Source of the DNA: Planctomycetales bacterium
GTDB lineage: Bacteria; Planctomycetota; UBA11346
Assembly (NCBI GenBank): GCA_025362255.1
Contig: JANYGY010000176.1
Coordinates: forward strand, 1 to 17,750
Length of the DNA: 17,750 nt
Direction of reading: 5' to 3'
Shown: piece by piece, positions 7,950 through 15,435 of the stretch
How the letters are laid out: each line of letters starts with the position of its first letter
Numbering within the stretch: the stretch's first letter is position 1
The notes under the pieces: model-generated
What the model was told of the DNA's origin: nothing
Databases searched by the model: none
What the model saw: the letters and a program-made list of their open reading frames with translations, nothing else
Translations under genes and position numbers: made by a program

Positions 7950-8654
7950 TCATTGCCAGCGTTGCTGCAGGCTGTGGGCCGTCATCCAGTGCGCCGCGGG
8001 CTCGCCGGTGTCGGCCACCACGCCGGCGGCCTCGACGTATTGAGCTGCGTAAGCCACGCGCAGGTTCGGAGTCTGATTGGTCAAACTGCGGTGGATGGTG
8101 TTGCGGTTGAAGATGCACGCATCGCCGACCTTCAGATCGGGAAGCGGCATGCCACCGATAGGCTCCTGGGTACAGCGCTTGTGGCCGTGGAAATCTGCAG
8201 CGTTTTCGTTGGCCACCACCCCGCTGAGGTGACTGCGAGGAGCAACCCACAAGGTGCACTGCGCAGTCGTGATGTCCGATACGGCAATGAAGGTATTCAG
8301 CGCGTGGTGCAGCAGGTGCTGGTATTGATTGTCCTGATGCCACGGCAGCCCGCGGCCGCCATTGGGAGGCACCATCGCCGCCATTCCGTAATAGACCTTG
8401 GCGTCGCTGCCCAACAGCTGTTCGACCACAGCGATCACGCCGGGGTCAGCCAACAAGCGGTGCAGGGTCGGATCTTCGTCAGGTTGCCGGTGGTCGAAGA
8501 TCAGCGGCGTCCAATGGCTGATCCCTGGTCGCGGAGCACCGCGTTCAATGGCCCGTTTCCGGACCTCGGCGCAGACCTCTTTAGTCACCAGACCGCGTAC
8601 CAAAACATACCCTTCACGATGGTAGTGAGAAATCTCGTCAGGGCTGAGGGTCAT
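7950..8654 (-). CDS. Phytanoyl-CoA dioxygenase (PhyH) family oxygenase
   Basis: This is a non-haem Fe(II)/2-oxoglutarate oxygenase of the PhyH/ectoine hydroxylase family, with unknown small-molecule substrate. From the chosen start it has 234 residues. The metal triad is visible: H106 and D108 in LPWHQDNQYQ and H188 in NTIHRSLTNQ, with R199 placed to bind 2-oxoglutarate. CTLWVAPRSH (133-142) is the family segment between them. I chose the ATG at 8654 because MTLSPDEISHYHREGY is the standard N-terminus. A longer frame starts at 8723, adding 23 residues, but it would overlap the divergent regulator's start codon and cover the AT-richer gap. It is convergent with pheT, 7 bases apart, and the AraC neighbour probably controls it. 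Confidence 0.88.
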   Translation of the reverse strand: MTLSPDEISHYHREGYVLVRGLVTKEVCAEVRKRAIERGAPRPGISHWTPLIFDHRQPDEDPTLHRLLADPGVIAVVEQLLGSDAKVYYGMAAMVPPNGGRGLPWHQDNQYQHLLHHALNTFIAVSDITTAQCTLWVAPRSHLSGVVANENAADFHGHKRCTQEPIGGMPLPDLKVGDACIFNRNTIHRSLTNQTPNLRVAYAAQYVEAAGVVADTGEPAAHWMTAHSLQQRWQ

Positions 8655-8721
8655 GCCCCAAATGTATCGACCCAGAATTGTAGACTGTTCATTTTCTGGC
8701 ATCGAGTGATCATATCCCGAC
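8655..8721. promoter_or_regulatory. Divergent promoter region, phyH / araC-type regulator
   Basis: This 67-base gap between the two likely start codons has about 46% GC by count, clearly lower than the flanking genes, as expected of a promoter. On the minus strand TACAAT (8677-8682) is a fair -10 for phyH, with only a weak -35 (TCGATG) 17 bases upstream; it would give a short leader of roughly 16 bases. No clear AraC-type operator repeat could be made out. Confidence 0.4.
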
Positions 8722-9561
8722 ATGCGCGATCAGCTTGGTTTACCAGCAGACCGGGACGGTGCGGTGTGGGTAGGGCCACGACCAAAAGGCCCACGCAAAG
8801 CGGGCTGGTATCGTCACACCCACGATGAGTTGGAAGCCAATCTGGTGATCTCCGGCCACGCCATGTATGTCATCGGCAACCAGCGCATCCCCATCGCGCG
8901 CGGCGCGCTGGTGTGGCTGTTTCCCCAGCAAGAGCACCAGCTACTCGATCTGTCTGAGGATTATCGCCATTCGATCGTCGTGTGGCGGCCATCAGCGGTC
9001 CGCGACATCGCGCGGACCCTGGCGGCTCCTGCCATGATGGCCGGGGATCCTCCGGGGATCTGGGCCCGTGAATTGGCCGCCGGAGAGCTGCATGCGCTTG
9101 AATCCGTGTTGGCCGACATCGCTCGTCAGCGCAGCGCTGACACCGTGAATTTTGGCCTGCGCTACGTCCTGCTGCGCCTGTGGCGGGCGTTTCATGCGGC
9201 TGCCCCCATCGCTATCCACCATCCCCTGGTCGCCGCCGCGTTTGCGGCCTTGCGCGACAAGGCACTGGGTGCTGAGGACGTGGCCAAGCACGTGGGCATC
9301 AGCGCCGATCACCTGCGGCGCCTGGTGCGCACGTCCACCGGGACGACCCTGGTCGCCGCCCGCCAACGGCACCAGCTCGAACGCTTCTTCGCGCTCTACG
9401 ATCCTGACAGCGATCTGCTGTCGACCGTCTTGTCCGCTGGCTTTGGAAGTTATCCCCAATTCGGCCGGGTCTTCCGCCGTTGCGTGGGGCTCGGTCCGCG
9501 CGCCTGGGTGCAAGCGGTGACACGCGGTAAAGCTGCACGGTATCCAGAGTTCGTGACCTGA
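8722..9561 (+). CDS. AraC family transcriptional regulator with cupin sensor domain
   Basis: This 279-residue regulator has the usual AraC layout. The N-terminal cupin-like sensing domain (about 28-90) carries RHTHDELEANLVISG and a later EHQL, normal for a ligand pocket. The C-terminal pair of helix-turn-helix motifs spans about 165-265: the first around AEDVAKHVGISADHLRRLVR (184-203) and the second in AGFGSYPQFGRVFRRCVGLG (239-258), close to the family consensus. It is divergent from the PhyH oxygenase, a frequent pairing in which the regulator controls the oxygenase gene in response to a small molecule, often a sugar or related metabolite. The ligand is not evident. No strong ribosome binding site precedes its ATG. 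Confidence 0.92.
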   Translation: MRDQLGLPADRDGAVWVGPRPKGPRKAGWYRHTHDELEANLVISGHAMYVIGNQRIPIARGALVWLFPQQEHQLLDLSEDYRHSIVVWRPSAVRDIARTLAAPAMMAGDPPGIWARELAAGELHALESVLADIARQRSADTVNFGLRYVLLRLWRAFHAAAPIAIHHPLVAAAFAALRDKALGAEDVAKHVGISADHLRRLVRTSTGTTLVAARQRHQLERFFALYDPDSDLLSTVLSAGFGSYPQFGRVFRRCVGLGPRAWVQAVTRGKAARYPEFVT

Positions 9562-9611
9562 TCACAGCCGCCAGGTCCAGAATCATAATAGATCCCCACC
9601 TGCCTGCATTT

Positions 9612-10364
9612 TTGCCGCACCGGGTGCAACGTGGATCGTTTGCCCGAGCGACCTATCGTACGCGCGTGCTCAATGGCTTTCTTGCGGATTGCGGGCCGTG
9701 TCCTTACTTGCCCGATCGCCGGTTCCGCGCGTTCATGCCCGAGCCGAATCCGCCGACCGACATCAGCTATCGCGATCTGATGGATCACCGCTTTCGCCGC
9801 AGTGGTGACCACGTCTATCTGCCGATGTGCGAAAATTGTCAGGCCTGCCAACCGATCCGCTTGGCGATCGATGGATTCTCTCCGCGAGAAGACCAGCGGC
9901 GATGCCGCACGCGCAATCGGGATCTGACGGTTACGATGGTCGCCCGAGGTACCGATGCCGAGCGTCATGATCTATACCGGCGGTATCAGACCCACGTCCA
10001 TGGCCAGGATCCTGGCAGTGAACCCAATGCATTTCTCATGGCCGATGGCGGCATTCCCGGCGGTGAACTGCACGCGCGGGATGGCACCGGTCGGCTGGTT
10101 GCAGTCAGTGTCATCGATGTGATCGGTGACGCGCTGTCGAGCGTGTATTGCTATTATGATCCGGCTGAACGCCGGCGCGGGCTTGGTACGTTCATGGCCC
10201 TGGCTGAAATCGATCACGCCAAAAATAGCGGACTCAGCTGGTTGTATCTGGGCTTCTATGTCGCGGGCTGTCAAAAGATGATGTACAAGGCCCGCTTTGC
10301 TCCGGCCGAGATTTTGGCCGATGGCGCCTGGCAACCATTCCGACCTGTCCACCACGCCGACTGA
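9612..10364 (+). CDS. bpt: Bpt/Ate family aminoacyl-tRNA-protein transferase
   Basis: This is a member of the bacterial protein transferase family (aspartate/glutamate leucyltransferase or arginyltransferase), which adds an amino acid from tRNA to protein N-termini and marks them for ClpS-ClpAP degradation. The N-terminal domain has CGPCPYLPDR (residues 27-36) and MCENCQACQPIRL (72-84), the cysteine motifs of the family. The C-terminal GNAT-like half has SSVYCYYDP, RRRGLGTFMAL and YLGFYVAGCQKMMYKARF, close to the usual family segment. At 250 residues it is full length. The start is uncertain: the frame opens with TTG at 9612, a GTG 12 bases on is possible, and neither has a clear Shine-Dalgarno. 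It lies 50 bases after the regulator on the same strand and may be cotranscribed. Confidence 0.87.
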   Translation: MPHRVQRGSFARATYRTRVLNGFLADCGPCPYLPDRRFRAFMPEPNPPTDISYRDLMDHRFRRSGDHVYLPMCENCQACQPIRLAIDGFSPREDQRRCRTRNRDLTVTMVARGTDAERHDLYRRYQTHVHGQDPGSEPNAFLMADGGIPGGELHARDGTGRLVAVSVIDVIGDALSSVYCYYDPAERRRGLGTFMALAEIDHAKNSGLSWLYLGFYVAGCQKMMYKARFAPAEILADGAWQPFRPVHHAD

Positions 10365-10381
10365 ACGCCGCGGTGGACAGG
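10344..10381. terminator. Hairpin at bpt/potD convergent ends, possible two-way terminator
   Basis: CCTGTCCACC (10344-10353) and GGTGGACAGG (10372-10381) form a perfect 10-bp GC-rich stem with an 18-base loop that contains the bpt stop codon. It sits between two convergent genes, as a two-way terminator would. No T-run follows on either strand, so an ordinary intrinsic terminator is not shown; an RNA-stability or transcription-blocking role is possible. Confidence 0.5.
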
Positions 10382-10392
10382 CCGAATTCGCC

Positions 10393-11430
10393 TCAATGCG
10401 ATTTGACCGCGGTCCACGCTTCGGCGTGGAGGCGCGTATCCTTGTCGAGGTCCTCGAGGTATTCCAGGGTCTTCATCGTCGCCGCATCGGGATAGATGAC
10501 CCGATTCGTCTTGTCGTCTGCGGCGATAAACGGCATCGCTGCCGCGACCGGCGTGGCGTAGTGATTGAAATTGCTGATCTTGGCGGCGACCTGCGCGTCG
10601 AGCACGTAATTGATGAACGCGTTGGCCCCGTCGGAATTGGGGGCCTGGCTGGTCACCAGCATGACATCGACCCAGATGTTCGAACCTTCACAGGTCGAAT
10701 AGGCGAGTTCCTTCTTCTCAAGGACCGCGCGCACCGCATCCCCATTGTAACATACCGCAGCAATGGCCTGACCAGCGAGCACCTTGTTCTTGCCACCGAC
10801 TCCACCGTCGAATCCGAGGCATTTCGGACTGCCCTTCACCGCGATGAGCAGATCAGCCGCAGCTTTGACCTGCTTCGGATCGCGGCTGTTCATGCTCGCA
10901 CCACCGAGCTTCAAACCGATGCCGAGCATCGGGCGGGCTTCATCCATCAAGACGAATTGATTGAGCTGGCTCTTGGCGTCGAAGAGCCATTTCCAGGTCG
11001 GAGCCATGCCGGCAGGAACTTTGGTGGTGTCATAAATCAGGCCGACGGTGCCCCACTGATACGGATAACTGAATTTGTTGTCGCGATCGAACGATGGATT
11101 CGCAAACTGCGGGTCGACATTCTTCCGATTGGGAATCTTGGCCTGATCCAACGGCTTCACGAGTTTGAGCTTGATCATCTGGGTGACGTAGGCGTCGGTC
11201 GTAACCACCACGTCATACTGGTTCACGGCCCCGGCGCGCAGTTTGGCGAGCATGTCCTCCGCCGCTTCATAGACCTCGATCCGTAGCGGATATCCAGTCG
11301 CCTTTTCGAATTCAGCAGGAATTGCCGGATCAATGTATTCAGAATACATATAGACGGTGACGGGGGTCTTGTCGGCGGCAGCGCAGAGGCTGGCGAAGGC
11401 GACAGTCAACAGGGCGAGGCGTCTGAACAT
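10393..11430 (-). CDS. potD: Spermidine/putrescine ABC transporter substrate-binding protein
   Basis: This is the periplasmic polyamine-binding protein that delivers spermidine or putrescine to PotBC. Residues 1-19 form a signal peptide (MFRRLALLTVAFASLCAAA), probably cut before DKTP; the LASLC stretch is not a good lipobox. The mature protein opens with VTVYMYSEYIDPAIPAEFEK, the usual N-lobe of PotD-like proteins, and contains YDVVVTTDAYV and PYQWGTVGLIYDTTKVP, both family landmarks. Its 345 residues match the family (E. coli PotD 348). It is the last gene of potABCD, 4 bases after potC. Binding of another small cationic compound cannot be excluded. Confidence 0.92.
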   Translation of the reverse strand: MFRRLALLTVAFASLCAAADKTPVTVYMYSEYIDPAIPAEFEKATGYPLRIEVYEAAEDMLAKLRAGAVNQYDVVVTTDAYVTQMIKLKLVKPLDQAKIPNRKNVDPQFANPSFDRDNKFSYPYQWGTVGLIYDTTKVPAGMAPTWKWLFDAKSQLNQFVLMDEARPMLGIGLKLGGASMNSRDPKQVKAAADLLIAVKGSPKCLGFDGGVGGKNKVLAGQAIAAVCYNGDAVRAVLEKKELAYSTCEGSNIWVDVMLVTSQAPNSDGANAFINYVLDAQVAAKISNFNHYATPVAAAMPFIAADDKTNRVIYPDAATMKTLEYLEDLDKDTRLHAEAWTAVKSH

Positions 11431-11434
11431 ACGT

Positions 11435-12259
11435 TCATTCCTTGGTCATGCGGGGACGATTGAGGATCGCGATGCTGAGGATCGCGATCATGGTGAGGGC
11501 GACGATCAAAGTACTTAACGCATGGATTTCGGGAGTCACTCCGCGTTTGACTGACGCGTAGATCAGCACTGGCAGGGTCGTGCTGCTTGGTCCGGAAATG
11601 AAAAAACTGACCACGAAGTCATCCAGCGACAAGGTGAACGCCAGCAACGCGCCGCCGACGATGCCCGGTGCGAGTTGGGGCAGGATGATCCGACGCCACA
11701 CGCCCCAGGTGCTGGCGAACAGATCACGGGCCGCCTCGAACTGCTCGTTGCCGATGGCCTTCAGCCGCGCACCAACCACCACGGCGACGAAACTGACCTG
11801 GAAAGTCACGTGGCCGATGATCAGCGTCGTCAGTCCCGGATCGAAGAATTTCGACTCAGGAGAGAAGTGCGCGACTACCGAGCGAAAGATTCCATAGGCC
11901 ACGACCAACGCCGCCGCGAGCAGGATATCAGGAGTCACCGTCGGCAGATTGATGATCACATCGGCTGACGTCCGGCCCCACCGGCCGAGCGGCAGCCGCC
12001 GCAACCCGATCGCGAGCAACGTGCCGATCACGGTTGCGAGCGACGTTGAGGTCACCGCCACGATCGCAGAATTGGTCGCCGCATTCAACACCGCCTCATT
12101 GTTGAAAAGCTTAGCGTACCAGCTCCAGGTGAATCCACCCCAGCTCTGACCGTGGCGAGTCGCATTGAAGCTGAGCGCCATCACCGCCACCAAGGGCAGA
12201 TACAACACCGCTATGCTGACGATGGCCAATACACCGACGCCTCGTGGCAGCCGTTTCAT
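11435..12259 (-). CDS. potC: Polyamine ABC transporter permease PotC
   Basis: This is the second inner-membrane permease of the polyamine importer: 274 residues, about six hydrophobic helices. The cytoplasmic EAA loop that docks on PotA reads FEAARDLFASTWGVWRRIIL followed by PQLAPGI. AFTLSLDDFVVSFFISGPS and TPEIHALSTLIVALTM closely track E. coli PotC. The start overlaps the potB stop by 4 bases (ATGA), giving translational coupling. The C-terminus ends in a short basic tail. Confidence 0.94.
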   Translation of the reverse strand: MKRLPRGVGVLAIVSIAVLYLPLVAVMALSFNATRHGQSWGGFTWSWYAKLFNNEAVLNAATNSAIVAVTSTSLATVIGTLLAIGLRRLPLGRWGRTSADVIINLPTVTPDILLAAALVVAYGIFRSVVAHFSPESKFFDPGLTTLIIGHVTFQVSFVAVVVGARLKAIGNEQFEAARDLFASTWGVWRRIILPQLAPGIVGGALLAFTLSLDDFVVSFFISGPSSTTLPVLIYASVKRGVTPEIHALSTLIVALTMIAILSIAILNRPRMTKE

Positions 12260-13161
12260 ATCCGACCCTCACGCGAACCCCAACGCAGCAGAATCAGCAA
12301 TGACACCAGCGAGGCGACCACCAGACCCAAGCCCAGCATGGCGCCAAAGGGCCAATCCGCTGCCGCCCCGAATTGCTGCTGGATGAGATTGCCGACCAAC
12401 ATGTATTTGGCCCCACCCAGCAGATCGCTGACCACGAACATGCCGAGACTGGGAATCAGAGTGAGGATCGTGGCGGCGATCAAACCGGGGGTGACTTGGG
12501 CCAGAATTCCATGGCGGAAAGTTCGCCACGGCCCGCCGTACAGATCGCGCGCGGCCTCGACCACTGACCAATCCAGACGTTCGACACTGGTGTACAAAGG
12601 CAGCACCGCGAACGGCAACATCGCTGAGATCATTCCGAGATACACCGCTGCCTGACCCGGATACAACGCCGCATCAGCAGGAATGAAACCCGCCCATTGG
12701 GCGAACACTGCTGGCGGGGCGTGATTCCCGAGAATGAGCTGCCAAGCATAGGTGCGAATCACCAGATTGACGCAGGCCGGCACCATCACGATGGCAATCA
12801 GCAGCACGCGCCAGCGGCGATCCCGATCGGCGATCCAGAACGCCAGGGGAAATCCCAAGGCCAAACACAATGAGGTGGTGATCGTGGCAAGCACCACACT
12901 GCGCCCGATGATCAACAGATTGTCCGGCACCCAGCCAAAGGTCCCAAAGCCCACCATCCGCCAAACATTCTCAAGATTGAACTGCCAGATGATGTCGCCG
13001 TAGTCCCCGCGCGAAGCGAAGGCCAACAGCGATAAGGCGAGCAAGGGACCGATCAGGAAACAGCTTAACCACAATAATCCAGCGCCGACCAGACCCAAAC
13101 CCGACAACCACAAGCGCAACCGGTTGGTCGGTTTACCGTCGATGACCAGGGTGCTCTTCAT
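12256..13161 (-). CDS. potB: Polyamine ABC transporter permease PotB
   Basis: This is the first permease of the polyamine importer, 301 residues, slightly longer than E. coli PotB (275) through its N-terminal segment. Several membrane helices are evident. The EAA loop is VVEAARDLYGGPWRTFRHGI, and MFVVSDLLGGAKYMLVGNLI is a close match to the PotB segment after that loop. It starts 8 bases after potA ends and overlaps potC by 4 bases. The order potA-potB-potC-potD is that of the classical E. coli operon. Confidence 0.94.
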   Translation of the reverse strand: MKSTLVIDGKPTNRLRLWLSGLGLVGAGLLWLSCFLIGPLLALSLLAFASRGDYGDIIWQFNLENVWRMVGFGTFGWVPDNLLIIGRSVVLATITTSLCLALGFPLAFWIADRDRRWRVLLIAIVMVPACVNLVIRTYAWQLILGNHAPPAVFAQWAGFIPADAALYPGQAAVYLGMISAMLPFAVLPLYTSVERLDWSVVEAARDLYGGPWRTFRHGILAQVTPGLIAATILTLIPSLGMFVVSDLLGGAKYMLVGNLIQQQFGAAADWPFGAMLGLGLVVASLVSLLILLRWGSREGRI

Positions 13162-13169
13162 GTCTGCAA

Positions 13170-14252
13170 TCAGTCTCTCAGCACCAGCAGGTCGTCATTC
13201 GGCAGCTCAAGGAAAACCGCTTCGCCGACGCGATTGACTTGGTCTGGCTCGGTCGACACGCGCAACGTCGGTGCCGATACCGCTGCAATCGTCGAAGTTC
13301 CCGAACCGGCAGTGATCTCGACAATCAGGTCCCAGTGATCACCACGGAAAAGACGGTCGCTGATGATGCCTGGCAGATGGTTGGGGCCGGCAACATGCCG
13401 CACTTCGATGTCTTCGGGGCGGATGGCGACAGTGCCGGAAGTCCACGCCGGAATGGTCGCCACCGCCAACTCGCCAAAGGCCGTCGCCACCCGGTGATCG
13501 GCAAGTCGTTTGGCTGGAATGATGTTGGCCGAGCCCATGAATTCGGCGACGAAGCGGCTGACTGGGCGTTCGTAGACTTCTTCCGCGGTGCCATCCTGTT
13601 CGATGCGGCCCTGATTCATGATCAGGATCCGATCACTGACGGCGATGGCTTCGTCCTGATCGTGAGTCACCAAAACAAACGTCGTGTTATACTGCCGCTG
13701 GATGCGTTTGAGTTCGACTTGCACCTCGTGACGCAACCGGGCGTCGAGCGCCGACATCGGCTCATCGAGAAGCAGCACCTCCGGCTCGTTGACCAACGCC
13801 CGCGCCAGCGCGACCCGCTGCCGCTGACCACCGGACAATTCCTGCGGATAGCGATCCGCCAGCTGGCCGATGCGCACCACTTCGAGAATATCCGACACTT
13901 TGCGGTGGACCTCGGCTTCGGGCAGTCGGCGGCTACGCAAACCAAAGGCGACGTTGTCCTTCACCCGCAGGTGCGGGAACAGGGCGTAACTCTGAAATAC
14001 AGTATTCACCGGCCGCTTATGTGCCGGCAAGGGCAGCAGATTCTGTCCACCCAGGGTCACCGTGCCGTGGTCGGGAGTTTCGAAGCCAGCGATGATCCGC
14101 AGCAAGGTCGTCTTACCGCAGCCTGATGGTCCGAGCAGGGTGACGAATTGGCCATCGGGTATCGTCACGGTGATGTCGTGCAGGACCTGAACGGCACCAA
14201 ATGATTTAGCGATACCGACGACCGCGAGATCTAGGGGTTGGACTGCATTCAT
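13170..14252 (-). CDS. potA: Polyamine ABC transporter ATPase PotA
   Basis: This is the cytoplasmic ATPase of the polyamine importer, 360 residues. The nucleotide-binding half has Walker A GPSGCGKT (41-48), Q-loop Q87, signature LSGGQ (139-143), Walker B LLLDEP (160-165) with E164, and switch H197. KRPVNTVFQSYALFPHLRVK is the normal Q-loop region for this subfamily. The C-terminal regulatory TOBE domain covers about 240-355, including IRPEDIEVRHV. The D-loop reads EPMSALDARLR where EPLSALD is most common. It is the first gene of potABCD. The 71 bases upstream show no clear promoter by eye. Confidence 0.94.
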   Translation of the reverse strand: MNAVQPLDLAVVGIAKSFGAVQVLHDITVTIPDGQFVTLLGPSGCGKTTLLRIIAGFETPDHGTVTLGGQNLLPLPAHKRPVNTVFQSYALFPHLRVKDNVAFGLRSRRLPEAEVHRKVSDILEVVRIGQLADRYPQELSGGQRQRVALARALVNEPEVLLLDEPMSALDARLRHEVQVELKRIQRQYNTTFVLVTHDQDEAIAVSDRILIMNQGRIEQDGTAEEVYERPVSRFVAEFMGSANIIPAKRLADHRVATAFGELAVATIPAWTSGTVAIRPEDIEVRHVAGPNHLPGIISDRLFRGDHWDLIVEITAGSGTSTIAAVSAPTLRVSTEPDQVNRVGEAVFLELPNDDLLVLRD

Positions 14253-14311
14253 CTGGGGTGCTGCTTACCGCCTAGTGAGCCAGGGGAAAGTGCTGCGAGA
14301 CGCTGGCAGAA

Positions 14312-14329
14312 GCATCAGGAGCATCAGGA
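14312..14329. repeat. 9-bp tandem repeat at 3' end of CPXCG gene
   Basis: GCATCAGGA occurs twice in direct succession. Read on the minus strand each copy holds an in-frame TGA: one is the stop of the CPXCG gene (14324-14326) and the other a second stop 9 bases downstream (14315-14317). Confidence 0.6.
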
Positions 14330-14671
14330 GCCTTCGGCGCGGAAGCCGCTGACGTGACCGTCCTCAACCGCGTAACGGATGCGGATCGGGCGACAGCACA
14401 CTTCGCAATCCTGAATGCCATCCTGCTCGCCACTGGTCAGGTCGAGGGCGATGGGCAGGCGCTCACCACAGTGAGGGCAGTCGATCATCCGTGTTGGCGA
14501 TGGATCCTGGTCGGTCGGATCATCGACATCCTCGGCATCGCGGTCACGTCCGCGGCTGTCGAAATTATCTTCGACGACCGCTATGAAGGTGTCGATCGCG
14601 CGGATGATCTCCGGAGTGATCCGACATCCACGTTGGGCGAGTACGGCAGCGATGCTGTCTTCGAGATCCAT
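14324..14671 (-). CDS. CPXCG-motif cysteine-rich small protein
   Basis: This is a 115-residue member of the Cys_rich_CPXG family, whose function is unknown. The diagnostic segment is CPHCGERLPIALDLTSG (65-81) followed by DCEVCCRPIRIRYAVEDG (88-105); the pairs C65/C68 and C89/C92 are a likely zinc site. Family members are usually only about 60 residues. This one has an extra N-terminal half: a helical stretch (1-36) and an acidic low-complexity linker (about 40-60, rich in D, P and R). It starts 4 bases after the sdhB stop, so it is probably cotranscribed with sdhAB. There is no signal peptide, so it is expected in the cytoplasm. Confidence 0.82.
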   Translation of the reverse strand: MDLEDSIAAVLAQRGCRITPEIIRAIDTFIAVVEDNFDSRGRDRDAEDVDDPTDQDPSPTRMIDCPHCGERLPIALDLTSGEQDGIQDCEVCCRPIRIRYAVEDGHVSGFRAEGS

Positions 14672-14675
14672 GGGC

Positions 14676-15389
14676 TCAGGCGACCGCGCCGGTGACCACC
14701 GCGCGTTTCAGGCGAGACAAAGCAGCAGGAATGTCGATGTCTTTGGGACAGGCTTCTTTGCAATTAAAGATCGTATGGCAGCGCCACACCCCGTCACTGC
14801 CGTTGACCGCATCGAGCCGCTCGGCTTTGGCGTCATCGCGGGAATCACCGATGAAACGCCAGGCTTTGAGCAGGGCTGCCGGCCCCAAATAACTGTCATT
14901 CTTCCAATAGCTGGGACATGACGACGTGCAGCAACCGCACAGGATGCATTTGGTCGCGTCATCAATCAGGTCGTATTGCGCTGGCGATTGACGGAATTCA
15001 TGCACCGGCTTGGGAGCCTTGCTGCTGAAGTACGGCTGAATGGCGCGCAGGTTGTGATAGAAATGCGCCATATCGACGACCAGATCCTTGATCACCGGAA
15101 AGCCCTTGAGCGGTGCGATCTCGATCACATCGCCGGCGATGTCCTTGACCAAAACTTTGCACGCTAGGCGCGAGGCCCCCTGGATCGTCATCCCGCACGA
15201 GCCGCACACCGCGTGACCGCACGACCGGCGATACGTCAGGCTGCCGTCGGTCTCCCACTTGATGCGATTGAGCGCGGTCAGCACCCGTTCCATCGGATCG
15301 CAATCGAGGATGTAGTCCTTGATTACCGGACCCTGATCCTTGGCTGGATCGTAACGATGGATGCGAAAGGTTTTTTTGGTCGTGGGCAT
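14676..15389 (-). CDS. sdhB: Succinate dehydrogenase / fumarate reductase iron-sulfur subunit
   Basis: SdhB passes electrons from the SdhA flavin to quinone. Cysteine ligands for three clusters are all visible: [2Fe-2S] C57, C62, C65, C77; [4Fe-4S] C148, C151, C154 with C214; and [3Fe-4S] C158, C204, C210. The 237-residue length matches E. coli SdhB (238). The first cluster loop is SCGHAVCGSCGM rather than the SCREGICGSCAM of proteobacterial enzymes. It lies 46 bases after sdhA with only a weak AAAG before its ATG. Direction (succinate oxidation or fumarate reduction) cannot be decided from this subunit, and no membrane-anchor gene is within the window. Confidence 0.95.
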   Translation of the reverse strand: MPTTKKTFRIHRYDPAKDQGPVIKDYILDCDPMERVLTALNRIKWETDGSLTYRRSCGHAVCGSCGMTIQGASRLACKVLVKDIAGDVIEIAPLKGFPVIKDLVVDMAHFYHNLRAIQPYFSSKAPKPVHEFRQSPAQYDLIDDATKCILCGCCTSSCPSYWKNDSYLGPAALLKAWRFIGDSRDDAKAERLDAVNGSDGVWRCHTIFNCKEACPKDIDIPAALSRLKRAVVTGAVA

Positions 15390-15435
15390 GATCTTTGATT
15401 TTTCGTTTCAGATGGCGAGGTACCACTATCTCAAT

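Noticed and set aside
7943..7970. Possible terminator between pheT and phyH (CAGC-gtt-GCTG)
   Set aside because: The stem is only 4 bp, lies inside phyH and has no T-run.
7782..8828. A 348-codon plus-strand frame across the pheT end, phyH and the regulator start
   Set aside because: It overlaps three genes with clear motifs and contains no domain of its own.
10297..11286. A 329-codon plus-strand frame opposite potD
   Set aside because: It is a shadow of potD, whose signal peptide and family segments are clear.
13239..14126. A 295-codon plus-strand frame opposite potA
   Set aside because: It is antisense to the Walker, signature and TOBE regions of PotA.
14253..14323. Promoter or riboswitch upstream of potA
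   Set aside because: The 71 bases show no convincing -35/-10 pair, long stem or known aptamer pattern by eye.
15390..15435. A separate promoter or small gene between sdhA and sdhB
   Set aside because: The 46-base gap is somewhat AT-rich, but no promoter pair or open frame is convincing; it is most likely an operon spacer.
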